DNA of 64,000 nucleotides from Anthostomella pinea. Lineage: Eukaryota > Ascomycota > Sordariomycetes > Xylariales > Xylariaceae. This document shows positions 31,101 to 40,473 of this stretch, one piece after another. The stretch is taken from assembly GCA_963556695.1 (NCBI GenBank), contig CAUWAG010000003.1, positions 682,001 through 746,000 on the forward strand, written 5' to 3'. A program made the translations under genes and the position numbers. The notes beneath the pieces were generated by a model. That model was not told where the DNA came from. It saw nothing but the letters and a program-made list of their open reading frames with translations, and made no database searches. How positions within the stretch are numbered: position 1 is the stretch's first letter; every line of letters starts with the position of its first letter.

Positions 31101-31899
31101 AGTGCCGCCTCGACCTGTTACTCGTGGCAAACTCATCAAACCTGGCGGTCCAAATGGTAGACCGTCTCGAATGCCGGCCAACAGCTGGCCAAACACGACC
31201 AAACGAGGTCCAGCTGCTATCCAAACTCCTCGACCAGTTCCTACACCTGCTGCGGCCACTCCTCGACCAGTTCCTACACCCGCTGCGGCCACAAGTAACA
31301 TCCCGAGCCATACGCGCAGCCAGAACTCAACTTCCTCAATATCGAGACCACCACCGCCTCCCCCTCCGCCGGCCGCAAAGGCTAAGATTGTGGCCAAGGT
31401 TCTGTACGACTTCGCTGGGCAAAGGGAAAACGAGCTCTCCATAAAAGCAGGCGACATCATCGAGATTATCCAGAAGGAAACCAACGGTAAGTTGTATCCT
31501 ATTGTCGGTACCATGTTCAAATGAATATGCTAATTGGATGTAGGCTGGTGGCTAGCGAAGACACCGCAAGGACAGGCCTGGGTCCCGGCCGCTTACGTCG
31601 AAGAGCAAGCTGCTCCAGCACCAGCTCCAGCTCCACGATTGCCGCCCCCTCCGCTCTCCCAGAACGGAGCAGCAGCACGAAGCAAGCCTACTCCTCCCCA
31701 GCCGCCGGCGAAGCGCCCAGCTGCTGGCAAGAAGCCTGCAGCTCTGCAACCTCGAGACTCCGGTCTGAGCATGAATGCCAACGGGTCGGACAGCAGCCGA
31801 AGCAACACGCCGACACCCAGCCTCGCCGGGTCGCTGGCTGATGCCCTGCTCGCCAGAAAGAACGCGATGCAAAAGAAGGATGACGATGATGACTGGTAA
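28104..31899 (+). CDS. myoA: Class I myosin (MyoA/Myo5 type)
   Basis: Actin motor for endocytic patches and polarised growth, found at hyphal tips and cortex. Exons: 28104-28106 (only the ATG), 28177-31486, 31544-31899; 1222 residues. The ATG abuts donor GTAAGC, and after a 70-nt intron translation resumes with [13 protein letters not shown], the normal myosin I N-terminus. Motor head: ATP P-loop GESGAGKT at 136-143, [10 protein letters not shown] switch I, DIYGFEIF switch II. Two IQ motifs ([14 protein letters not shown] and the next, about 728-760) bind calmodulin. TH1 lipid-binding tail about 770-960, Pro-rich TH2 with two copies of [13 protein letters not shown]3 about 1073-1125 (ALYDF-like VLYDFAG), and the acidic end DDDDDW that activates Arp2/3. 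All family parts are present. Confidence 0.96.
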
Positions 31900-32289
31900 A
31901 AGTACGGCCACGAAAATACTTATTGTTTGATGTCATGATCATGCCCAGGCGTACTTGGGATTCCGATAGAGGGATCTGTGGCCAACCCACCTTTTTCAAC
32001 AGTCACGATTTTGTTTCGAATCGGGGAAGAAGCATGTCATCCCTCCACGAGGATGATGGTTTAAGCAGCTCACGATTGATATTGCCCACGGTGCGTCCTC
32101 TTCGCGCTAGGGCTTGTCTCGGCTCTTTGTATGGTCGTCTGCCCAGTTGTAGAACGCGATGGCTACAATGTAGATAGATAGAAGAGAAATGTTTGATGAT
32201 AACGTCATGAATGTGTTTGGTACCCCATCTAAGATTAAGTGTATATAACAGCGATCTCGTGATATCTCTCTATGCCCGTCTATAATAAC
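31900..32289. other. Convergent 3' region
   Basis: 390 bp between the 3' ends of myosin and the palmitoyltransferase, presumably holding both 3' UTRs. No gene seen. Confidence 0.6.
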
Positions 32290-33951
32290 CTAAGTATCTT
32301 CCCAGTCTTTCGTACGGACTTTCCTCCTCCGAATGAGCTCCGCCAGCGGTATCTCATCGTCCTCCTCTTCCTCCCCTAGACCCCGATCTAGTTCTACAAG
32401 GTCTCCGCTATCAGCCGGATCATCGAACTCTGCGTCCTCGTCCACGCCGAAGTCGCCCAGTTGTTCACCATCGGCGTTCACCCACCCAGACTTGCCCTCG
32501 TCAATGACGATGCCCATGCCCGCCCTCGGCCTCGTCGCTCCCGCCATATACCCGTACGCACTATTCCTCCCATAAGCCTCGTCCACGAAATCATAATCCC
32601 GCTCGCGCTCGCGCTCCCGGTCGTCATAATCGTCATAATCGCCCCCAACCTCCTCCAGCTCGCCCAGGATGCGGGACCGCGTGCCCTCCCAGCGGCGCAG
32701 GTCGCGCTCCTGCCTTCGGCGAAAGGCTTCCTTCTCGTCCTCGGGGCTCGCGAGGGAGGAGGACTGCCCGTTGTTGCTGACGTGCAGGTAGCGGGCGTTC
32801 TCGGCGTCGAGCTCGCGCTTGCGGTCGCGCCAGAGCCGCGCGTTGCGGACCTTGTCCGGGTCCGCGGGCGGCCACATGCCCTCGCGGTCGTTGAGGCCGT
32901 TTTCCTCGTACGACCAGCCCTCCTCGCTGCTGTTCAGCACACCGTCATCAGTGCCAGTGGCAGTATCCGCGCGGAGGGGGGCGACGCGCGGCCCGCCCGC
33001 AAAGGGCACGAGCCATAGCAGCGGGTTGCGCGTGCCCATCGCCAGCGCCATGTTGGCGAACACGCCGACGTCGTAGGGGAACTCGACGGGGTCGGCCATG
33101 AGCCGCGGGCTGGTATCGGGATCGCGATCGCCGTCGCCGGCGCGCCAGAACCCTCCGTCGTCGCCGTAGCGAGAACCGTACCCGCCGCGCCGCTCCAGCA
33201 CCGCCTCGTGCCGCTCGATCTCCCAGCCCTCGATCATGGTGGTGTTGAACAGCCAGCCCTTCAGCGTAGCGCCCAGCAGAACCCCCAGCGCGAGCGCCGT
33301 CACGCCCGCCGCGAACCCGAGCGTCGTCAGCGCGACCAGCTGGTTTAGCGTCGGGCCCAGGTACGCGGGCGTGTGGCGCGCCGCCCACAGCGCGCCGAAG
33401 CGCTGGCCTAGGAGGCGGAGTAGCGCCCATAGAGAGAGATTGGTGTAGGCCAGGAAGCGCAGGAAGTGCGGGAATGTTTGTAGTGAGACGCAGTTGGATG
33501 TCCACGGGCAGTGGTGGTCCATCTTGGGGATGCAGCGGCGGCACGTCTTGCAGTGGTGGGCGCGCGGCGGCTTAGGGGCGGCGCACTTCTTGCACCAGCG
33601 CTTGCGGCCGCCGTCCATCATGCTCGCTATGTTGTTCGGCGCACTCGCGTCGTCGTGAGGGTCGCGGAAGGGGTCGTCAACGGCGGCGTCGGTCTTCTTG
33701 GGGATCCGCGAGGGCGGGAACACGTAGCGACCCGGGTCGACGGTGCAGGCCTTGTAGTAAGTGTACCAGAGAAAGCACAGCAGGCCGTTGAAGAGGTAGG
33801 TCTCGGTGCGCGTCAGCGGGCCCGGCGCGAGGTCCGGCGCGTGCGCGAAGAGGTACTGCGAGCCGTAGCCTAGGACGGCGATCAGGAGGCTGACGGCTGG
33901 GACGGCGAGGCGCTGGAGGGCGGGCGCGGTGCTGCCGACTAGGAAGGCCAT
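32290..33951 (-). CDS. DHHC palmitoyltransferase (Pfa4-like)
   Basis: Adds palmitate to cysteines of membrane proteins; yeast Pfa4 acts in the ER on chitin synthase Chs3. Intronless, 553 residues from the ATG at 33951. Two N-terminal helices (about 10-35 and 52-70) precede the cysteine-rich domain (120-154): CxxC at 120-123, HHCKTC at 132-137 and the catalytic DHHC at 145-148, followed by PWTSNC. Two further helices (about 165-185 and 205-235) lead to GWEIERHE. The long C-terminal tail is charged, with RERERERDYDF and an acidic stretch ending near EEEEDDEIPLAELIRRR; this is longer than yeast Pfa4 but usual in filamentous fungi. Pfa4 rather than another DHHC is judged from layout. Confidence 0.9.
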   Translation of the reverse strand: MAFLVGSTAPALQRLAVPAVSLLIAVLGYGSQYLFAHAPDLAPGPLTRTETYLFNGLLCFLWYTYYKACTVDPGRYVFPPSRIPKKTDAAVDDPFRDPHDDASAPNNIASMMDGGRKRWCKKCAAPKPPRAHHCKTCRRCIPKMDHHCPWTSNCVSLQTFPHFLRFLAYTNLSLWALLRLLGQRFGALWAARHTPAYLGPTLNQLVALTTLGFAAGVTALALGVLLGATLKGWLFNTTMIEGWEIERHEAVLERRGGYGSRYGDDGGFWRAGDGDRDPDTSPRLMADPVEFPYDVGVFANMALAMGTRNPLLWLVPFAGGPRVAPLRADTATGTDDGVLNSSEEGWSYEENGLNDREGMWPPADPDKVRNARLWRDRKRELDAENARYLHVSNNGQSSSLASPEDEKEAFRRRQERDLRRWEGTRSRILGELEEVGGDYDDYDDRERERERDYDFVDEAYGRNSAYGYMAGATRPRAGMGIVIDEGKSGWVNADGEQLGDFGVDEDAEFDDPADSGDLVELDRGLGEEEEDDEIPLAELIRRRKVRTKDWEDT

Positions 33952-34546
33952 GGCTGAGGTAGCTAAGGAAGGTATGTCGGCAACTTTGCTCGCTCGGTCT
34001 CGCTCGTGCTAGGCCATTTGGATTTTCGAACTTCTGGTGGATAGTTCCAGAGAGTGGTGGTGGGTTGTAGGATATGACTTGGATGGACGACAGTCGATCC
34101 TCGAGGGAAGAGCAATGGAAGTCCTGGTATGACGCTGTTCCACTGCACAGTTACAGCGGTCTGCAGGCGCACAGTGCCCGAGTCACAGTGATACCTGCCT
34201 AAGACCTCAGGGGCCGGGCCGCTACTGCAGCGCCTCTGCTAGGGAATAAGCTAGGCCCCGGAGGTGGCCCATAGCAGCTGCCCCGGACCTTAAATCGACA
34301 ACCGCCTCACCACGACACTCCAGTCACCAAGGTATCACTTCTTTTATTCTTCAACCATGTGATTCATGTTTCTCAGGTTACACAGCAGATTACTCAGGCC
34401 ACTCCAACAACGGTACCTACTATATCGTGTTACGACCGGTGTAAGCAGTCGCTTCTGTAACTCACCGTTTGCTTTACCAGTCTTCGCATACATAACGACA
34501 TTCTTGATACCCTTCACACCTGCAGTCACAGCAACATCGTTCAACC
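33952..34546. promoter_or_regulatory. Divergent promoter (DHHC gene / E2 gene)
   Basis: 595 bp shared by two divergent genes. No defined TATA or operator was recognised, and short frames inside have no support. Confidence 0.45.
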
Positions 34547-35784
34547 ATGGCAACGCCCTTGCATATCAAGCGCATGACTCGAGAGCGGACAAATCTCGAA
34601 AAAGAAAACCCCGACTACTTTGTCCGCTTCGAGGACGACAACCTGCTCAAGTTCGAGGCCTACGTCTTGGCTCCAGAAGACTCCCTCTACCAACACAAAC
34701 TGATCAAGCTTCACTTTGAGATCCCAACCAACTACCCCATGGCAAGTGCTACTTACTCCAGGTTCTCATGGAATATCATAAAGCTAACAAAGACTCAAGG
34801 TACCACCCAAAGTCACATTTGTCCAGCATACTGGCGGAAGGATACACCCAAACCTCTATGTCGAAGGCAAAGTATGTCTCAGCATACTGGGGACCTGGGC
34901 AGGCGAGCCCTGGGCCTATGGCATGACCTGTAACTCAGGTAAGCCCCCCTACAAGTCACTGTTTGTTTGTCAGTGAATGACTTCGACACACGTCCTGACT
35001 CACTGACCCTCCTACGCAAACAGTCCTCATCACCATCAGATCCCTCCTAGACAACGAGCCCTACAAGCACGAGCCCGGGCAGCGGAACCACGCAGAGTAC
35101 AACAAGTACGTCGAGTACACGACGTGGCGCAGTCTCCTGCTCGACTACCTGCGCAACGAGATCGCAGAGTCGGCGAAGGCCTTCCTGCAGAAGCACGTGC
35201 GGGAACGGGGGCCCAGGATGATCCAGGAGCTCCGGCGGCAGCAGACTGCAAACGCGCGCGCGAAGCACTTCACCTCGCCCTATGGTGTAAGGTCAGGCAA
35301 ATCGACGGTGGATTCGGATTACGCGGGTCTTATCCGGGATCTGACAGATGCTGTCTCGCGCACCACTGCCGACGTCACGCCTACCGCCGCCGCCGATGTC
35401 TTGCCCGAACAGCCGTCATCAGGGGGTGTGTTGAAGAGGCTCTGGGGTGCTGGCCAGGCCATTATGGGCGGCCCTAATGAGCCGAAGGCCGCGGATGGTC
35501 ACCAGCAGAAGCGGGTCAAGACGAGCCCTCCGGAGAATGTCGTTGACCTCGGGGATGACAGTGCGGATAAGGTGGTCCTATTACCTCGGGATCCAAAGAA
35601 GCCCGCGGATGTTCACCAGCAGAAGCGGATCAAGACGAGCTCTCCGGATAATGTCGTCGAGCTCGAGGATAGCAGTGAGGATAGGGTGATTCTGTCACCT
35701 CGGGGTCCCAAGAAGTCGGCTGTGGCCAAGACCGCCGCTAGGAAGGAACCTACCAAACCTATTGAGGTCATTGACCTGACATGA
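34547..35784 (+). CDS. UBE2Z-like ubiquitin-conjugating enzyme with SUMO-binding-like tail
   Basis: E2 enzyme that would carry ubiquitin (or a relative) on Cys91. Exons: 34547-34741, 34800-34938, 35024-35784; 364 residues. UBC fold: RMTRERTNL at the N-terminus, IPTNYPM, PPKVTF, HPN at 81-83, and [15 protein letters not shown] around the active cysteine; the GTW form is typical of UBE2Z/BIRC6-type E2s. The first intron uses a GC donor (GCAAGT after the ATG of residue 65, branch CTAAC, acceptor CAAG); the second is GTAAGC/CAG. The tail carries two 38-residue repeats (268-305 and 306-343), each with a basic QKR patch and a hydrophobic-acidic core (VVDL-GDD at 284, [10 protein letters not shown] at 322), and a third such core IEVIDLT at the very end. 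Those cores look like SUMO-interaction motifs. The tail function is inference. Confidence 0.88.
35491..35718 (+). repeat. 114-bp coding tandem repeat, two copies
   Basis: Copies 35491-35604 and 35605-35718 both begin GCGGATG and share CACCAGCAGAAGCGG; each encodes 38 residues with one acidic-hydrophobic motif. Divergence between copies preserves the motif. Confidence 0.9.
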
Positions 35785-36326
35785 CATGACAGTTTTCGCT
35801 TTCGGAGTTTGGGAGTACAGGCAGAGGCATCTTTACGCGGAGAGCTTGCTTGGGAAGGGTTTGGGAACGCTTCAGGATGGATATCCGGGGCTGCGACTTG
35901 CATAGTACCGTACGCTCCTCGTTGGGCCGAGGTCTGGTTTCACCACTGCTGCGATGGAATTTTGGGCTAGAAGGGCTAGAAGGGCTACACATCAGTAGGC
36001 ACAGCTCACTCGGGACTACTCAAGTAGTAATATTCACGATACACCCATACACTCGTCAGGCGTCAAGGGAGCATAGTGGTCCAGTGTGTGTGTCATTGGA
36101 TTCGCGAAGTTCTGCAGTTAATCACAACGAATACGTTTGCAAACACCCAAAGCTTTCGTTCCGTCATCTGCTTCAGTTGCAGAGATTCATTCGTCCATAT
36201 CTAAACGTCCGTTTCGTCGAGCCTGGCTTTTATACCCAGCCAAAGAGGACCTGGCCAGGAATCCTAGTCCCGGCCGTAGCCCCCGTGATCGCTGTGGTCC
36301 TGGCCAGGGAACCTCAAGCATGGCGA
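35785..36326. other. Convergent 3' region
   Basis: 542 bp between the 3' ends of the E2 gene and the Gln-rich zinc protein. No gene supported, although frames stay open across 35850-36569. Confidence 0.45.
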
Positions 36327-37170
36327 TCAGGCCAAGTTCTCCTCCTCGCCAGCCGCAGGGCCGACAGGTACGTGCGCCGCGCTTCGCGAGCCTGGGAGGA
36401 AGAGCATACTCAGGCCGCAGCATCCCCACGTGAAGCCGTCCGGGTAGCGGCGTCGGTATTCCGTCGTGTTGGCGTCCTTCGAAATGTTCATAAGGCCCCA
36501 GATTGGCGAGTTGCTGTCCAGGAGCGGGTTTCCTGTGGGGCGAGACGGGTTAGTAAAGAGTGGTTGTGAGGGGTGGGTAGTCGATAAGGGGAGAGGGCTG
36601 GTGTTTGTAGTGCCCGAGTTTTGGGTAGCCTTGGAATTGGGATCATGAAGGGGGGACTTAAGGGTGTGATGCGAGGAAAGCGGCTTGTGGGTATGGGGTA
36701 TGGTGGGGGGAAAGAGGCTTACCTGGGTGGTAGTGGCACGCGTTGGGATTGTTCGCCCCCTTGAAATAGCCGCTGTGGCATTTTTGGCAGAATGAGTCTC
36801 CATGCTGGTTCGTAGCGCCTCGGGCGGCTCCTCGGGTGCCCTGTTGCTGCTGCGGCTGTTGCAGGTTCTGCTGGTTCTGTTGCTGCCCCTGCTGCTGTCG
36901 CTGTCCCTGCTGCTGCGGGTGTTGCTGCAGCTGCTGCTGGTGGCGGGGGTGGTGAGGAGGTGAAGAAGGAAGAGGGTGCTGGACGTAGAGGAACGGATGG
37001 ACGTAGTAGGAGGGCTGGGCGGCGAGGGTGGGCTGGTTCTTTCGGTCTATGGCGTTGATAGTGTTGGTGACCAGGATGCGATTGTGAGGGCTGTTCTCGC
37101 ACATGGCGAGAACGAGCTCCTGTAGCTCGCGTGCACTCATTTGGCCTGTGGCCGCTTTGATTCGGTCCAT
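36327..37170 (-). CDS. Gln-rich protein with CHORD-like zinc motif
   Basis: Two exons (minus): 37170-36723 and 36532-36327; 217 residues. The intron is 190 nt (donor GTAAGC, acceptor CCACAG). The N-terminus (MDRIKAATGQ, ELVLAMCENS) is short and helical. A low-complexity region rich in Gln with Pro and His spans about residues 64-100. The C-terminal part has FCQKC, then NACHYHPG interrupted by the intron, then a Trp-Gly-Cys-Cys (WGCC). This order (CxxC, C-x-YHPG, W-x-CC) recalls a CHORD zinc module, but the final Gly-Cys...His part reads PGSRSAAH without the cysteine, so it is a divergent or partial module. Its function is unknown. Confidence 0.7.
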
Positions 37171-37765
37171 CTTGCTTTTGTTCCTTGCGTTGTGCTGCTT
37201 GCTTTGGAGAACTGCTTTGGTGAGCTGCGTTGGTGAACGAAGGTTGCTGACGTGGTGGAAGGATGGTGCGGGTGTCGTTGTTGGGGTGAAGGAAAGGGGA
37301 CAACCACAAAGATGCTGGTGGGGCTGGGTGTGCAGCCAGGGCAACGACAGTCTCAACAGCTGGCCGCGAATCACTAACTGCTAGTATGGCCCGGGCTGCA
37401 ACTTTTTTGCCAATGCCAACATAACCAGTCAGTGAACATGGTCGTCTTAAGTACAATGACCAATTCACGCTGACGTGTTGTAGCCAACGCCGCGGCAGGG
37501 GGTCTGGTGGTCCGAAAACCCCGAAGAGTATCCATGAGTCTTTGCTTCACCTCCAGTGGGGGGCTACTGTGCCATGATTGAAACACTCTGTTGCCATCCC
37601 TGTCCATGTCACCATGTGTCACTCGGCAATGCTGAGAGGTCAAAGACCGCATCCCATGCGTGGATATATACTGCCAGTCTTGTCAGATTTCTGGCCTGTG
37701 AGCTTGTGAATACATTGACTTACCTTCTCACATATACCCAGGGAGATATACCTAAGTAGGTGTGC
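37171..37765. other. Intergenic, promoter of the Gln-rich gene
   Basis: 595 bp. Upstream in-frame sequence without ATG extends the Gln-rich gene frame, but the first exon is best started at 37170. No other gene seen. Confidence 0.45.
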
Positions 37766-38175
37766 CTACCCATCCAGGCCTCGTAGCTTTCGTTGCCGGG
37801 GCCTTGGTTGCTCTGAATTGAATGGAGGGAAGACAGCTGCTTCGAACGCTTTCGGAGTGTAACAAGTGTGATCTTTTTTCTCTGTGTACTGATGGACCAG
37901 CAGTTGTTTCTCGGCCTGGAGTTGTTTGTCGGTCTGGAGCTGCAGCGGCTGGGCCTGCTGATAGTTGTTCCAGGCGGGGGGTTCCCCCTCGACAGACACA
38001 CACGAAGTTCTTGTCTCTTCTTGGTCAAGACATATTTGGCAGCCGGGGTGCTCTCCTTCTCGTAGTTGGTGCCCTTGGTGCCACCCCGTAGGATGACAAC
38101 CCCGTGCTCGTTTCTGTTGGTTCGTGTGGGCAGCATACCCGGTGAATGTGACATGTTTGTCGTCATGCCTGACAT
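37766..38175 (-). CDS. Possible small hypothetical protein, frame uncertain
   Basis: From the ATG at 38175 a frame runs through GGTKGTNYEKESTPAAKY and KKRQELR with coding-like composition, but then becomes Arg/Ser/Pro-rich. Another frame, ending at the TAG at 37766, looks coding from about 37990 on (Gln/Lys/Glu-rich, QLQAEKQLLVHQYTEKKD). The two could be joined by a very short intron (about 44 nt, donor GTGTGT near 38006, acceptor CTATCAG near 37963), or one may be out of register after slippage in the GTGTGTGT run. No domain was recognised. Confidence 0.3.
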
Positions 38176-39637
38176 GGTCAAGTGATGGAATTTCTGTGCG
38201 GTCTACCTGGTGTCACGACGTCTGGCGTCAGTTTAGGTCCAATAAACCTCATGATTTGAATGGTGTCGTAGGGAAAAAGGGCAACATGGTGTGTGAAAAT
38301 TCGCAGTGATCCAGTCCGGGGACTACTTGCTCTCCGCGCAGGGGATTCTGTTGGGACATACCTTCACGACAGCCCAAGATTTTAAGTTTATGGATAGTAT
38401 CACCAAAGAAAAAAGAATAATGTAAGAAGTTGGTGAAAAATTAGCTTTGTGGGTGACGTGGGGGTGCAATATGTACAGGCCAGCAAAGCAGCCCGCCTCT
38501 TCTCCGCTTTACCCCGTCTAGAATCCGCTTCTATTTCAATGCCGAGGCCAGGGAGACATCTAGTCTCAGGCATTCGACTGCATCGATTGGCTATTGCTAG
38601 ACGGCCGCCTCGACTGTGGCCAGAGGGCACTCGATCGAGATCAGGTTGTGTGGCAGTATCATACTGCCGTTTAGTGTACGGTGCTTTGCACGATCAAGTG
38701 GTTCAGCCGACTCACCAGCCCACGTTGACTCAGGTCCTTGTGTGATAGCAGAACGGGCCGATTGTGCCGTTTTATCTTTGTCTCTGGTAGGAAAACCAGT
38801 CATGATCGCTGTGGAGGGTTGGGGCCCAGACGCTATTTATGAAGGCGACTAACTTGCCTTAGTATCTACCAGAGGGGTACAGGAGAATGTGGTAGGAAAG
38901 AAGAAAGATGTCTCCGTTATTCGTAACAGACTCGACAACGAGGGAGTAATGGATAGTGGTGCCATGGCTCATTCTTAGTAGAGCGAGGGCAAGGGGGGTT
39001 CCGGTGGAAGTTGAGACTCTAGGCTAATGCATCGGCCCTCGAGTTAACCAGATCTCGGATAACGAGTTCAAGGTCTGTGGGACGAGTATTTAGTTAACGT
39101 TATGAGTCAAACCAATCCGCGACCCATGAGTTGCGCCTGATTTACATAAACAGGATCTCGCTTGCTCGCCCCTCCGGCTTTCATGCATGTACCACAGCAT
39201 TGTTTTCCGTAGAGACTCAGAGACTAGAGAATATATGCTATGCTGTGTGAAGATTGCTTAATTGTGACTATCAGTGTGTATCCAAAGTCCTATGCAAGCC
39301 GACAGTCACATACTCTAAAAGCTCGACATGTGATAGGTGAACACGCCGGACCAAGATTTATGATTTATGATTTATTAAGCTCTTCCACCGCAAGGGAAGA
39401 GCCAAAGCGAAATGCCCTAAAATATACAAAAAGCAGAGCCCCGTTCTGTACGCAAAGTCTACCAGAATGAGACGCCATAAATCATCTCCATCTACAAAAG
39501 CTTTAAGTACGTCCGACCAAGAGTATACATATATGCGAGTTGCTTGCCTAATCATACATATTCCCCTTCCGACTGCATCGCTCCTGTCATCCCAGGATCC
39601 CTAACGGGGCGCTGTGCAAGGCAAAGTCCCGAGGACA
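38176..39637. other. Gene-poor stretch
   Basis: About 1.5 kb, A+T-richer toward 39100-39600, with only short frames. It lies downstream of the secreted-protein gene. No repeat boundaries or RNA genes were recognised. Confidence 0.45.
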
Positions 39638-40473
39638 TCACTTGATCGGTATTTTTTCGCCATCAGTGTAGAATGCATGGTTCTCAACCACATAGCTCAA
39701 CTGTTTATCTTGGACCTCCCCTGATTTGACTATATACTTCAGGAAGTTCATCCCGGGAAAGAACTCCTTGTCGTGCTGTATACGCTCCCGAAAGTCTCGT
39801 TCTTCACCCAGGAATTGGCGGCGAGTATATTGATATTCGTTCTTTATGCGGGTCTGACGCACCGCCTTCTTGTACTCTTCCTCGTCGTCTCTCTGTATAG
39901 AAACGGCATACTGATCTTCATCCATGACTAGGAGATAGGCCCAAAGCCTTTTCCCCAGCCACACTGTCCACCGTCGGTCGATTTTGTTCATCTTTCTAAA
40001 GGCCTCCGCGTACCAGTCCACTGAGTCTTTCTCATCGAAGCTCTTAGGCACCTGCCAGGTGTAGCCAACGTCGTCGACAGACTGTTGGATTCTGGGCTAC
40101 CTTAGCCCATCCATAGTCATCCTTCAGGATCAACATCTCCATCTGTGACTCTGTCACATACGTGGCCAATATAAGGCCACGTATCCTTTCCTTTAGTATC
40201 TTGGATATAGGGCCACTCTGGCCGCTCCAGAGTAGCTGGAATTCCTCTCCTTAGATAGAACACTTTGAAATCTCACACAGACCGGTCCTCTATTATTTCG
40301 TTGCTCTCATCGGTGGAGAGCGAAGGCTCGGCAGTTTCGCTCTTTCTTTCGCCAGGTGAGGCTGCCCGAGGTCGTGCGATTCGACTATCCGATGGCCCGG
40401 GGACTGCGGCACTATTGACAAAGTTGGCGATGAGACTCAGGGCGCCCGTGAGGATGAATACGAGACGCATCAT
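39638..40473 (-). CDS. Secreted cysteine-free effector candidate
   Basis: Exons (minus): 40473-40279, 40235-40162, 40091-39638; 240 residues. The N-terminus MMRLVFILTGALSLIANFV is a clear signal peptide with likely cleavage after NSA. The next 45 residues are hydrophilic and disordered-looking, with RIARPRA and then an acidic-basic run ending EIIEDRS. The rest is helical and rich in Trp, Tyr, Arg, Glu and Asp (KILKERIRGLILAT; SVDWYAEAFRKMNK; RRWTVWLGKRLWAYLL). The mature protein has no cysteine. Introns are 43 nt (donor GTGTGA, acceptor TTCCAG) and 70 nt (GTATGT, branch CTAAG, CCCAG). The plan resembles oomycete RXLR-dEER effectors, but there is no true RXLR. No family recognised. The 43-nt intron is the weakest point; retaining intron 2 leads to a stop. 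Confidence 0.6.
40158..40184. repeat. Perfect hairpin over a splice donor
   Basis: Arms of 10 bp (ATACGTGGCC and its complement) flank the 7-nt loop AATATAA. On the minus strand the second arm contains the GT of the donor of intron 2 of the effector candidate, so RNA folding could hide that splice site. Confidence 0.7.
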
